Shown here one piece after another: positions 52,101 through 58,050 of a stretch of DNA of 64,000 nt. Source of the stretch: Nephrocerus scutellatus. Taxonomy: Eukaryota; Arthropoda; Insecta; Diptera; Pipunculidae. A model generated the notes under the pieces. That model was not told where the DNA came from. It saw nothing but the letters and a program-made list of their open reading frames with translations, and did not search any database. The DNA lies in contig OX352765.1 of the NCBI GenBank assembly GCA_947095585.1, forward strand, positions 93,828,965-93,892,964, in the 5' to 3' direction. Made by a program: the position numbers and the translations under genes. Numbering within the stretch: the first letter of the stretch is position 1; each line of letters starts with the position of its first letter.

Positions 52101-53810
52101 ATGTTGGAGGTTCGATGTTCGATGTTGTATGTTGGATGATCGATTTTGGATGTTGGATGTTGTATGTTGTATGTTGGATGTTTGATATTTGATGTTCGAT
52201 GTTGGATGTTGGATGTTGGATGTTCGATGTTGGATGTTGGATGTTGTGTGTTGGATGTTCGATGTTGGATGTTCGATGTTCGCAGTTGGATTTTCAATGT
52301 TGGATGTTGTAAGTTGTATGTTGGATGTTGTATGTTCGATGTTCGATGTTGGATGTTCGATATTCGATGTTGGATGTTCGATCGATGTTCGATGTTGAAT
52401 GTTAGATGTTGGATGTTGTATGTTGTAGGTTGGATGTTCGATATTTGATGTTCGATGTTTGATGTTGGATGTTCGATGTTCGATGTTCGATCTTTTATGT
52501 TGGATGTTCGATGTTCGATGTTTGATGTTGTATGTTGTATATTGGATGTTCGATGTTCGATGTTGGATGTTGGATGTTCGATGTTGAATTTTGGAGGTTC
52601 GATGTTCGATGTTGTATGTTGGATGATCGATGTTGGATGTTGGATGTTGGATGTTGTATGTTTGATATTTGATGTTCGATGTTGGATGTTGGATGTTCGA
52701 TGTTGGATGTTGGATGTTGTATGTTGGATGTTCGATGTTCGATCTTTTATGTTGGATGTTCGATGTTCGATGTTGGATGTTTGATGTTGTATGTTGTATA
52801 TTGGATGTTCGATGTTCGATGTTCGTTGTTGGATGTTGGATGTTGGATGTTGGATGTTGGATGTTCGATGTTGGATGTTGGATGTTGGATGTTTTATGTT
52901 GTATTTTCGGAAAAGTCGTTTGGGCAAAGTGTTTATTATTATGTGTATTAACCATATAATCGTGTTAGTAAATTTTACGACTTTTGTTATTATACAGGGT
53001 ACCTTTAATGTTGTCGCCGTGTAACTCAATTAGCGACGATTTTAATGGGCATTTTCTTGCAGCAATTGTTTTACTTGATTTTTTATACAGTGGTAAAGTA
53101 CTGAGAGATTTTGTAATTTATTAAATTATTAAAGAAAATCCGAAAGGAAGCAAGCAGAGAACCAACAAAGAACCTTTTTCTGCAACATATGGGTTGTAAG
53201 TTGCAACTGCAAGGCTAAGAGAACGAGTAAGCAGAGCACCGAAAGGGGCTTTCGAGTTTCAATACTAGTACTACACATATTTGCCGTAGAAAGAAGTTTT
53301 GGTTGTTTAGACATGTTTGCAAGGGTGATTGAGTTATTGAGGAAGTGGTATGGTATGAAAATAGAATAGAATATGCATCAAAATGTTTTTCGGCGGTATT
53401 TAAAATTTGATAAGTAAGGCTTTTAATCAGAAAGGAAGGAGATGAAGTTTTAAAATGAAAATGTCATAAATTGTAGCAAGATGACAATAACATTCGCCTT
53501 CCATCTGAATCCTTACAGTGAGATAGAGTGTATAGTGTAAAACTGACAGAGTATTCCCTGGAACACTTCGCACAGAAACCGAATTCGAAGTTCGTTCTTG
53601 CAATAGAGGCGTCAATTTCAGCAACACAATTTCAAGTGAATGTGAGAGTCAAGGTTACGAACTTGCCTAGTAATAACAGACAAATAGATATTCGCACACA
53701 CACGCACTACTATACAGTAAAAGAAAAAAACTTTCTGCGTTACAGATCTTAATCTAAACACCTAACCAACAATTTATTCATTTCATTGCAGGTTGCTCTT
53801 ATCCAACTGA
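27938..53810 (+). CDS. Secreted IGFBP/CRIM1-like cysteine-rich protein (5 exons)
   Basis: Predicted join of 27938-28134, 28199-28329, 43907-44085, 44481-44608 and 53792-53810, giving 217 residues. Residues 1-30 are a hydrophobic signal peptide. Residues 39-108 form an IGFBP-type module with twelve cysteines, including the CKCCRIC core (65-71) and GETCGGPGGFSGTC (76-89). Residues 125-171 form a second module with cysteines at 125, 137, 144, 146, 153 and 171; the C-x6-C-x-C spacing and order match the segment after the IGFBP domain in CRIM1-type proteins (recalled, not aligned). Residues 199-212 are a basic tail. All exon phases agree (1-2 split codons at 66, 110 and 212; phase 0 at 169/170), which is strong evidence for the first four exons. 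IGFBP/CRIM1-like proteins are extracellular and bind growth factors; the ligand here is unknown. The last exon is the least certain part. Confidence 0.85.
28199..28329 (+). CDS. CRIM1-like gene, coding exon 2
   Basis: Acceptor cgctcgtttcttgcag ends at 28198 and donor GTGAGT begins at 28330. It encodes CCRICAKTQGETCGG and the rest of the IGFBP-type module to residue 109. It ends one base into codon 110. Too short to appear as a long frame, but phase and cysteine pattern fit exactly. Confidence 0.92.
28980..29680 (+). mobile_element. CR1/Jockey-like LINE, RT N-terminal fragment
   Basis: Broken + frames give NDCSAYLR, SKHFWSFLKS-like text, KANMFAVSSTLPDCALLPPA, then LNTYTPAGPDGICPLVLKRC, ALPLRKLFHLSYFSGLFP and RSWKTAFVP, and finally a degenerate YGFR-like block near 29650. 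These are the linker and first RT blocks of an APE-type LINE without RNase H. It stops before the catalytic aspartates. Confidence 0.8.
29780..30990 (+). mobile_element. RNase H-type LINE C-terminus split by a satellite
   Basis: At 29800-29940 a frame reads ELSRAISLRKVLPVSKKDLRM then LLGFSTGHWCMR, the region before the terminal zinc motif of I-like elements (compare TGHCLLGKHARRM in the copy at 16750-17900). The expected next block, VTVCRLCLEEDELTNHVFF, appears only at 30738-30800. Between them lies a tandem repeat of about 0.7 kb. The two halves together make one C-terminus, so the satellite-bearing DNA appears to have inserted into it. Confidence 0.6.
29960..30660. repeat. About 147-bp tandem repeat, five copies
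   Basis: Each unit reads gagttgaaattttgtgagtatctaagtcc, atagcattttatatattcc, a CG-rich block gatgcgtgtcgcgtgtggcgcgtgt, and a T-rich tail ending in cttccacatgaccta. The gagttgaaat word starts at 30121, 30268 and 30415, exactly 147 bases apart; outer copies are near 30006 and 30563 and more diverged. The CG-rich block resembles the head of the 82-bp repeat at 5579-5912 in reverse complement. Confidence 0.9.
33620..35160 (+). mobile_element. LINE with long open RT frame
   Basis: The frame 34435-35040 (201 codons) is an RT: AFFVDFRRAFNSIPREALFYK with the first catalytic aspartate, SMGLKQGCILSVFLFILFV, LMQVDDIVFLS and LAEYCKLWNLSVNLEKSMMM. The catalytic box is QVDD where relatives have YADD, so tyrosine is replaced. 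Upstream broken frames from about 33620 to 34430 include KAPGDDRI just before the RT and earlier linker text. Downstream, LSKIKCAIYSVW near 34985 and a short tail to about 35160 complete the RT. Upstream stops inactivate the copy, although the RT core itself is open. Confidence 0.88.
35440..36010 (+). mobile_element. Second LINE fragment, RT late blocks
   Basis: Around 35620-35680 broken frames give a RQGDVLSP-like block and TINDIMSAKTKQLLSNGYR. The frame 35688-35906 then has SHMDYAGDIMF in a shifted frame (degenerate YADD) and HCYIEELTQFNYLGSFISL, typical of the region after the RT active site. It is a different LINE family from the preceding fragment. Confidence 0.7.
37338..37355. repeat. 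Short perfect palindrome
   Basis: agcgatct-gt-agatcgct is an 18-base inverted repeat with a 2-base spacer, lying in a run of further tag/cgat-rich words up to 37420. No function can be assigned. Confidence 0.6.
37480..37725. repeat. Diverged tandem repeat of about 75 bp
   Basis: Three to four units sharing the order taagaccactt-ag-ttgtaaagcgagaaaa-cagtagt-tgtagctaaa. Phase points fall near 37486, 37558, 37636 and 37705, a spacing of 69-78 bases. The copies are only moderately similar. The array ends exactly where the LINE fragment at 37726 begins. Confidence 0.7.
37726..39030 (+). mobile_element. RNase H-type LINE (I/LOA-like), RT end to C-terminus
   Basis: The frame 37726-37917 has VDRGTPQEGVISLL and VAYTDDVVILVSG (catalytic box YTDD). 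After one stop the frame 37927-38238 continues EMMQKALGNVNFW, VNSGKTEMVLF and LNGQRLTLASEAKCLRVILDR. RNase H is deleted except for WVPGQSDIDGN at about 38465-38500. The terminal part, frame 38530-38838, has AAITTGHWLVGSLAAKLGI and the zinc motif CGSCLDVNEKETLIHFLC. The protein degenerates toward 39030 and the element ends near cctacctacctaatac. Confidence 0.88.
39565..39735 (-). repeat. Interspersed repeat, shares sequence with 50255-50345
   Basis: In reverse complement this reads tatgatctgcagttgtttaa, then ctcatcttttcctct, then atttcctaacgcccacgctg, followed by gtgcaaacccctttagcg and an A-tract. The first three blocks recur in order on the + strand at 50255-50345, where the following sequence is replaced by the heptanucleotide minisatellite. 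The poly(A) end suggests a retroelement 3' end. Confidence 0.7.
39760..42825. other. Intronic, nothing recognised
   Basis: AT-rich intronic DNA with short frames only. The frame 42519-42758 (ATG, 79 codons) has no recognisable feature. Confidence 0.35.
42830..43320 (+). mobile_element. Mariner-type transposase C-terminal remnant
   Basis: Broken + frames give GVFSPYFFFSYAGNAAIVKGDR, MLTDFFGIN, LEEVDLEHIWFKHYGAICHTS and ISRCGTINWPPLSCDLMPLDF, then YVKSTIYTNKPKTLEDLRTN. These are the middle and C-terminal blocks of a Tc1/mariner transposase. The second catalytic aspartate (QDGA in relatives) has become tyrosine (HYGA), while the third (CDL) is kept. Internal stops make it inactive. It is a different copy and probably a different subfamily from the one at 11180-11690. 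Confidence 0.85.
43907..44085 (+). CDS. CRIM1-like gene, coding exon 3
   Basis: Acceptor tgatttcccttccag ends at 43906 and donor GTAAGT begins at 44086. Joined to exon 2 across a 15.6-kb intron, the split codon becomes GAT and the frame stays open through residues 110-169. It carries five of the six cysteines of the second module (for example LEPGCEITNKRCQCW). It ends exactly on a codon boundary. Confidence 0.85.
44098..44390. mobile_element. MITE with perfect 23-bp terminal inverted repeats
   Basis: The left end tagccgcgttcgattggact+gaa (44098-44120) is exactly the reverse complement of the right end (44368-44390). Counting the outer ta as target duplication, the element is about 289 bases, as for Tc1/mariner-related MITEs, but the superfamily is not certain. 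It has no coding capacity. The interior carries many direct and inverted copies of the cttcacttcagt word. It sits inside intron 3, 12 bases after exon 3. Confidence 0.92.
44481..44608 (+). CDS. CRIM1-like gene, coding exon 4
   Basis: Acceptor tgaatttcactcctcag ends at 44480 and donor GTGCGT begins at 44609. It starts in phase 0 with DCQLNLQNLIK, supplying the last cysteine of the second module. It then encodes an acidic stretch (EMDFDEDY) and the basic KLRRKRRTLRKRR run. Furin-like or heparin-binding roles for the basic run are speculative. If the donor were not used the frame would run on to a stop at 44688-44690. Confidence 0.82.
45945..48020 (+). mobile_element. APE-type LINE with endonuclease, RT core deleted (copy 2)
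   Basis: Same family as the minus copy at 20820-22550; the first 130 bases match its leader. Endonuclease blocks appear in order: LSKYNADITAIQEMR with the metal-binding glutamate (about 46265-46310), GFLVSKIMTPTVIGFKAANE (46370-46440), ILGDMNTKIGREPVFRQ (46590-46640) and GATRNQIDQVLM (46785-46822). Then come RTYRGANVNSDHYLVGMV and the segment before RT. The RT catalytic region is absent: at about 47410 a WEEHFHELLNGQ block is followed by LKANEAYYSLSRLFKSRN, YKKMVIPGLTYGSETSV and FERKFLRKIVGPV. The C-terminal region runs to about 47990 and the end has a gatgatgat tail. It is a defective copy. Confidence 0.9.
50255..50345 (+). repeat. Interspersed repeat fragment bordering the minisatellite
   Basis: Matches, in opposite orientation, 39628-39725: the shared blocks are atgatctgcaatcgtttaa, ctcatcttttcctct and atttcctaacgcccacgctg. 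The similarity ends within about ten bases of the first minisatellite unit. Confidence 0.7.
50353..52904. repeat. 2.55-kb heptanucleotide minisatellite (TTNGATG)n
   Basis: About 365 tandem copies of a seven-base unit, mainly TTGGATG and TTCGATG with TTTGATG, TTGTATG, TTGAATG and TTAGATG variants. Longer-range order exists: a block of about 300 bases containing the rare words gttgtgtgt, gcagttggattttcaatg and gtaagttg occurs near 51190, 51690 and 52240, so the array has grown by segmental duplication in steps of roughly 500-550 bases. Because seven is not a multiple of three, each strand encodes the same rotated heptapeptide in every frame. The 802-codon minus frame at 50621-53029 and the shorter + frames are artefacts of this. 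Confidence 0.97.
53792..53810 (+). CDS. CRIM1-like gene, candidate terminal coding exon
   Basis: Acceptor tttattcatttcattgcag ends at 53791. Joined to exon 4 it completes an arginine codon and adds LLLSN before TGA at 53808-53810. Joined instead directly to exon 2, skipping exons 3 and 4, the same exon is open in another frame for 36 residues to a TGA at 53899-53901, giving a 145-residue protein. The longer model is preferred because exons 3-4 complete the conserved cysteine module; alternative splicing is possible. Confidence 0.5.
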
Positions 53811-53901
53811 AGTGACGGAAATCTCTCGCTACCAGCTGACTTATAAGCAGATACTAAATCTTATGTATGAAATATGCTCAATGAATGTAAAGCACAGATG
53901 A

Positions 53902-54420
53902 GTATCAGCAGAAAAGTTATATATATATCGCTTTGTATAAAGGAAATTGTATTAAATATTTAAAAAAAGGAAAACTTGTAAAACAATAATTTAAAAAATC
54001 TATTCAAAAAATAGCCATAAATATACTTGTAGTCATAGAGCGATTATATAATATATATATACATACATTATATACATCCATCTATACAGTACAACAAAGA
54101 TAAAAATATTACGTGTGAATATATGGGAAGCCCAAACCGAAATAGACCGTTAAGTTATCAAAAAAAAAGAATAACAATAAAAGAATATTACGAGAGGTGC
54201 ACTTTGCGTGTACATAATTACTGTCTCTAAATGTCTAACGAATCTATTAGCTAGTCATGTAATGATATTTATGCGCATACAAATTCAATTGTAATTAAAA
54301 ACTAAACTAAAAACCTTAATTATGTAAATACTTGCCGAGTAATATTGAAATGAAGCTACCTATCTAATGAACCAATAATGAATGGAAACCCCAAAATAAC
54401 AATTCAAATAAAACACAAAA
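53902..54420 (+). terminator. 3'UTR with poly(A) signals of the CRIM1-like gene
   Basis: AT-rich sequence after the terminal exon with two canonical AATAAA hexamers, at 54176-54181 and 54407-54412. The second is followed by an A-rich then mixed segment and is the better end for a compact 3'UTR. Cleavage sites cannot be placed from sequence alone. Confidence 0.55.
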
Positions 54421-54850
54421 TATTGCTAAATAATATTACCAATGAGCCAAAATGTTTTAATTTTAATTCTAATCCAAAGTAGATGTTTTACTTTTTCGTT
54501 AATGATGTTGGTTGGATCCTGACCCCATAGACCAACTGCGAACAGCGCGTGTGTATCTGTTTACTTTATAACTTTACTCGTTTATTTCTGACTAGATGTT
54601 CCGGGGCGCTTTGCTACCCGCACATCTGAACCCACGCCTTCCTCTTACCATCGCGTAGAGAGGGGTGTACTATAGCTTATAACCATAGAGAAATAAACAC
54701 TAAGTCTTAGTCTTTCCTATGGGCAGCCATAGTACGTATAAAACACAGCACAAAAAGCAGCGCAGCATATAGCGCACTGTCAGTATGATATTCTTGTCTC
54801 TGGAACGGATACACGAAAGGACAACTCAAAATGGTATAGTTCCATATGAC
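54421..54850. other. Intergenic, nothing recognised
   Basis: No frames or repeats of note between the 3' end of the CRIM1-like gene and the duplicated block at 54855. Confidence 0.4.
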
Positions 54851-54854
54851 CATA

Positions 54855-55065
54855 TCCCACAATTTCCATAGGAAGGAGTCTTATAGTTGCATTTTAGTCC
54901 TACATTTCGAATTTCATGTGAATCGCTTGAGAAATTGCTTTGTTCCAGAAATTCTAGATCATGATGATCATATTCCAGAATTTCCATAGGAAGAAGTCTT
55001 ATAGTCGCATCTTATTCCTACATTCCGAATTTCATGCTAATCGCTTAAGAAAAGGCTAAGTTCTC
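54855..55065. repeat. Tandem duplication of about 108 bp
   Basis: Two adjacent copies share gaccatatcccacaatttcc/gatcatattccagaatttcc, ataggaaggagtcttatagt, cctacatttcgaatttcatg and aatcgcttgagaaa with scattered differences. The first copy is near 54848-54955 and the second near 54964-55062. Confidence 0.8.
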
Positions 55066-55082
55066 AAAATAGTGATATTTAA

Positions 55083-55698
55083 CAGTGTCAAAGCAGTGTC
55101 TCACTTAACAGTGTGTCAAAGCAGTGCTTCACTTAACAGTGCGTCAAAGCAGTGTCTCACTTAACAGTGTGTCATAACAGTGTCTCACTTAACAGTGTGT
55201 CATAACAGTGTTTCACTTAACAGTGCGTCAAAGCAGTGCTTCACTTAACAGTGCGTCAAAGCAGTGTCTCACTTAACAGTGTGTCAAAGCAGTGCTTCAC
55301 TTAACAGTGCGTCAAAGCAGTGTCTCACTTAACAGTGTGTCATAACAGTGTCTCACTTAACAGTGTGTCATAACAGTGTTTCACTTAACAGTGCGTCAAA
55401 GCAGTGCTTCACTTAACAGTGCGTCAAAGCAGTGTCTCACTTAACAGTGTGTCATAACAGTGTCTCACTTAACAGTGTGGCATAACAGTGTTTCACTTAA
55501 CAGTGCGTCAAAGCAGTGCTTCACTTAACAGTGCGTCAAAGCAGTGTCTCACTTAACAGTGTGTCATAACAGTGTTTCACTTAACAGTGTGTCAAAGCAG
55601 TGCTTCACTTAACAGTGTGTCATAGCAGTGTCTCACTTAACAGTGTGTCATAACAGTGTCTCACTTAACAGTGTGTCATAATAGTGTCTCACTTAACA
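55083..55698. repeat. 28-bp satellite, about 22 copies
   Basis: Unit cagtgtgtcaaagcagtg+tctcacttaa with three diagnostic positions: gtgtg/gtgcg, caaagc/cataac and gtctc/gcttc/gtttc. Variant units recur in groups; the gcgtcaaagcagtgctt type starts at 55221, 55389 and 55501, spacings of 168 and 112 bases (6 and 4 units). The array therefore shows higher-order structure. The frames it contains are not genes. Confidence 0.95.
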
Positions 55699-55699
55699 T

Positions 55700-56120
55700 T
55701 TTACTTTTTGAACATGCACCCCCTTGTAGTGAGACGTTGTCACGTCAAAAAAATGTTTTATCGTCGACGATTTTTCTGTCGTCATCACGCTGCATTGCGA
55801 ACTGGGCCTAATCTGGAGAATATTGTGGATGAGAGTGTAATTCGGAGTACAATTCATTTAGTTTCATCATCACACTCTATGATCTTGTTAGCTGATGAAT
55901 TGCCTTGATGGAAGGAAACTTTTTTTATTTGCAAAATGTGATCGGATTTTCTTTAAATCTTCGTTGAAATTGATCAATTAACTGGAATAATATTTGCCAG
56001 TTATTGTTCTCCTTAAGGTGATCAATGTTGCCTCATAAATTCCATAAAACTGTACTAGAATGACTTTGTCGTCTTCGACTCCGGTTTGCTAGGAGAAGTC
56101 CATTGCTTTGATTGGTTCGT
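55700..56120. other. Intergenic, nothing recognised
   Basis: The frame 55684-55908 begins inside the satellite and has no domain. No other feature is seen. Confidence 0.35.
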
Positions 56121-56129
56121 AAACTCTAG

Positions 56130-56570
56130 TGATGAATCCATCCACGAGCCACAAAACTGTGCCATATCAGGAGCGATATTACCTATTTACAATATAAGGA
56201 GAACTACCGAATTAATCCCCATATCAAGGAAAAAATTGGGGCTCACTGGGCAGTCACGCAGCTTAACTGGAATTGAAATTTTACAGGAGTTGCAAGGAAG
56301 TAAATGTGAAAGAAACTCTCAGTCACTACCTTTGCAAATATCCGTCCCTAACAGGGTCCAGACTCCGCACTCTGAGCAAATGAGATTTTGGAGTACAGGA
56401 TCATCGAAGTGATCTCATATTTGACCGGCAGAGATTGAATTTGAATGTGAAAATGGCACACTCATGTACTAATTGATGATCTTGCCAGTGTCATCAGGAC
56501 CACCACTCTACCCTTCTGCCGATCCAAACATCGGACAATTCAGTTGAAGATGGTTACACTTGCACCAACT
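56130..56570 (+). mobile_element. RNase H-type LINE, C-terminal fragment
   Basis: The frame 56086-56412 starts with text like RRTTELIPISRKKLGLTGQS, the segment before the zinc motif; a shifted frame then gives VKETLSHYLCKYPSLTGSRL (degenerate terminal zinc motif) and VQDHRSDLIF. A stretch near 56490-56510 reads CHQDHHSTLLP. It is the last 150 or so residues of an I-like element, with frameshifts. Confidence 0.65.
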
Positions 56571-58010
56571 TAAAACTGAATAGATATCAGATTTCAAGAA
56601 ATACTTTGTTTATGGCTCTAAAACCAATGTTTGGTTGGATTATCTCGCTAAAACGGTCTTTACTTCAAGCTGATTTCATTCGTACAGCTAGGGCATTCCT
56701 AAATATTCTATTCTATACTTCATTCCTGATTTGAGTCTGATAACAGTTGATTTTAAGCCATCTTTATGAGTTCCAACATTTGAAATATTCTCAAAAATCA
56801 TTCACATAGAAAATTAACGTTCTCTTTACAATTTAAGTTATACAATTTGTTCTCTTAAAAAAAGAGAAGATTTCAATCTCTTAGTAAGGTATCTATGTAG
56901 TTATATATGTAGATCACTCTCTTTACAAAATTTCATATCTATCATTTCTCTCTTAAAAATCTCTCTTTCTATTAAGAGAATTTGTAACAGTGAAAGTGAA
57001 CTTTCAACGTTGCGATGTTTTATGCGACAACCCGACACCAGTTTCACTAAAAGCTTTTAAACTTTTTTGAGCTTCTTCGCAAGTTATCTTAGCTCTGGAA
57101 AGAATGAAGCCCAAAGTCAGCCGAAAACCGCATACATGTGTATAGTTCATTTGGTTCTTTTTTGTTTTTGTTTTGGTTCTATTAAAAGGTGATGTCATAG
57201 CAATGACGTTTGGTGAACTGAGAAATCAGCTGGAACTGCGAGACTGATTCTGATTTAGTTCCGCGTGCGAAATGGCATGTTACGTGATTCCATTAAATAC
57301 ATGGGAATTTTGTTTAGCAATTGGTTGGTGGGGTGAGTGCATTGATACCACCTATCGAGCTGTGATTCTCGAAAATGATTTTGCAAGTGTAAGAGAGTAG
57401 GGTTGGAAAAGAGCGCAGCGAACAAAGTTGGTTCTAAATTATCAGAGAGTTCGTTACGTGATATTTCATCGCAATCAGCTGTGCGACACTGCCACTGCTT
57501 GGCAGCGCTGATGCCAATCAGCTGGGTGGCGGTGACAAGCTCGCCCTCACACCGTCGATCGCACACAATCGTTTTATTTTGTTCGTACGTACAATTGGGT
57601 CTGGGTGTTTGGGCTTCTCGTAGCCATAATTTGATTTGTTTTTGTTCTTGGTTGTGTGTGTGTACTTTGGGGGAGTTGGGTTCTTTAGTACGGCGATCGA
57701 TTCCACTAAAGGGTGGCTCGCTTGGTTGTGGTGGGTGACGTTGATGATTGTGCTGTTAACAGCTGAACTGCTGCTAACTGGTGCGACGCGCCTCACACCT
57801 CCAATACATTCTCGCTTGCTTGTTGCTCATACTGCTCAACGTTGACGTCGCCGTCGTATCTTTCGTTAGGCAATGTAAATTGACGGTCGCCGCGTCGCTG
57901 CATGGCGAGCGAGTAAACTTTGTTTGGATGGCGATGGATGGATGGATGGATGGAAGCCGTAGCAGCAGCTACTCGACTGACTCGTACGTACTTTTCGTTT
58001 CAGTAAAAAA
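56571..58010. other. Upstream region of the second gene
   Basis: 56571-57000 is AT-rich with ctctctt/aagagaga words. 57480-57960 is clearly more G+C- and CpG-rich, with a (GGAT)n run at 57934-57953, as expected upstream of a promoter. No exon is supported. Confidence 0.4.
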
Positions 58011-58015
58011 ACACA

Positions 58016-58050
58016 TTCAGTCTTAAATTAATCGTCCGAGCGAGTGGATG
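58016..58050 (+). promoter_or_regulatory. Inr + DPE core promoter
   Basis: ttcagtct at 58016-58023 fits the insect initiator TCAKTY with the start base A at 58019. Counting from that base, positions +28 to +32 (58046-58050) are GGATG, a perfect fit to the downstream promoter element RGWYV at its strictly required distance. No TATA box is seen about 30 bases upstream, as usual for DPE promoters. It likely starts the transcript that reaches the exon at 60940. Confidence 0.7.

Larger units (their letters stand above)
44609..53791 (+). other. Intron 4 of the CRIM1-like gene (9.2 kb)
   Basis: Bounded by the exon 4 donor and the terminal exon acceptor. It holds an endonuclease-bearing LINE and the heptanucleotide minisatellite. 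Stretches 44700-45940, 48020-50250 and 52905-53790 contain no supported gene; a (GT) microsatellite lies at 49242-49262. Confidence 0.55.

Noticed and set aside
50621..53029. 802-codon minus-strand frame
   Set aside because: It is made of the heptanucleotide minisatellite; the unit lacks stops in all frames, so openness carries no coding information.
55083..55698. CRISPR array
   Set aside because: Units are contiguous with no unique spacers and the genome is eukaryotic; it is a satellite.
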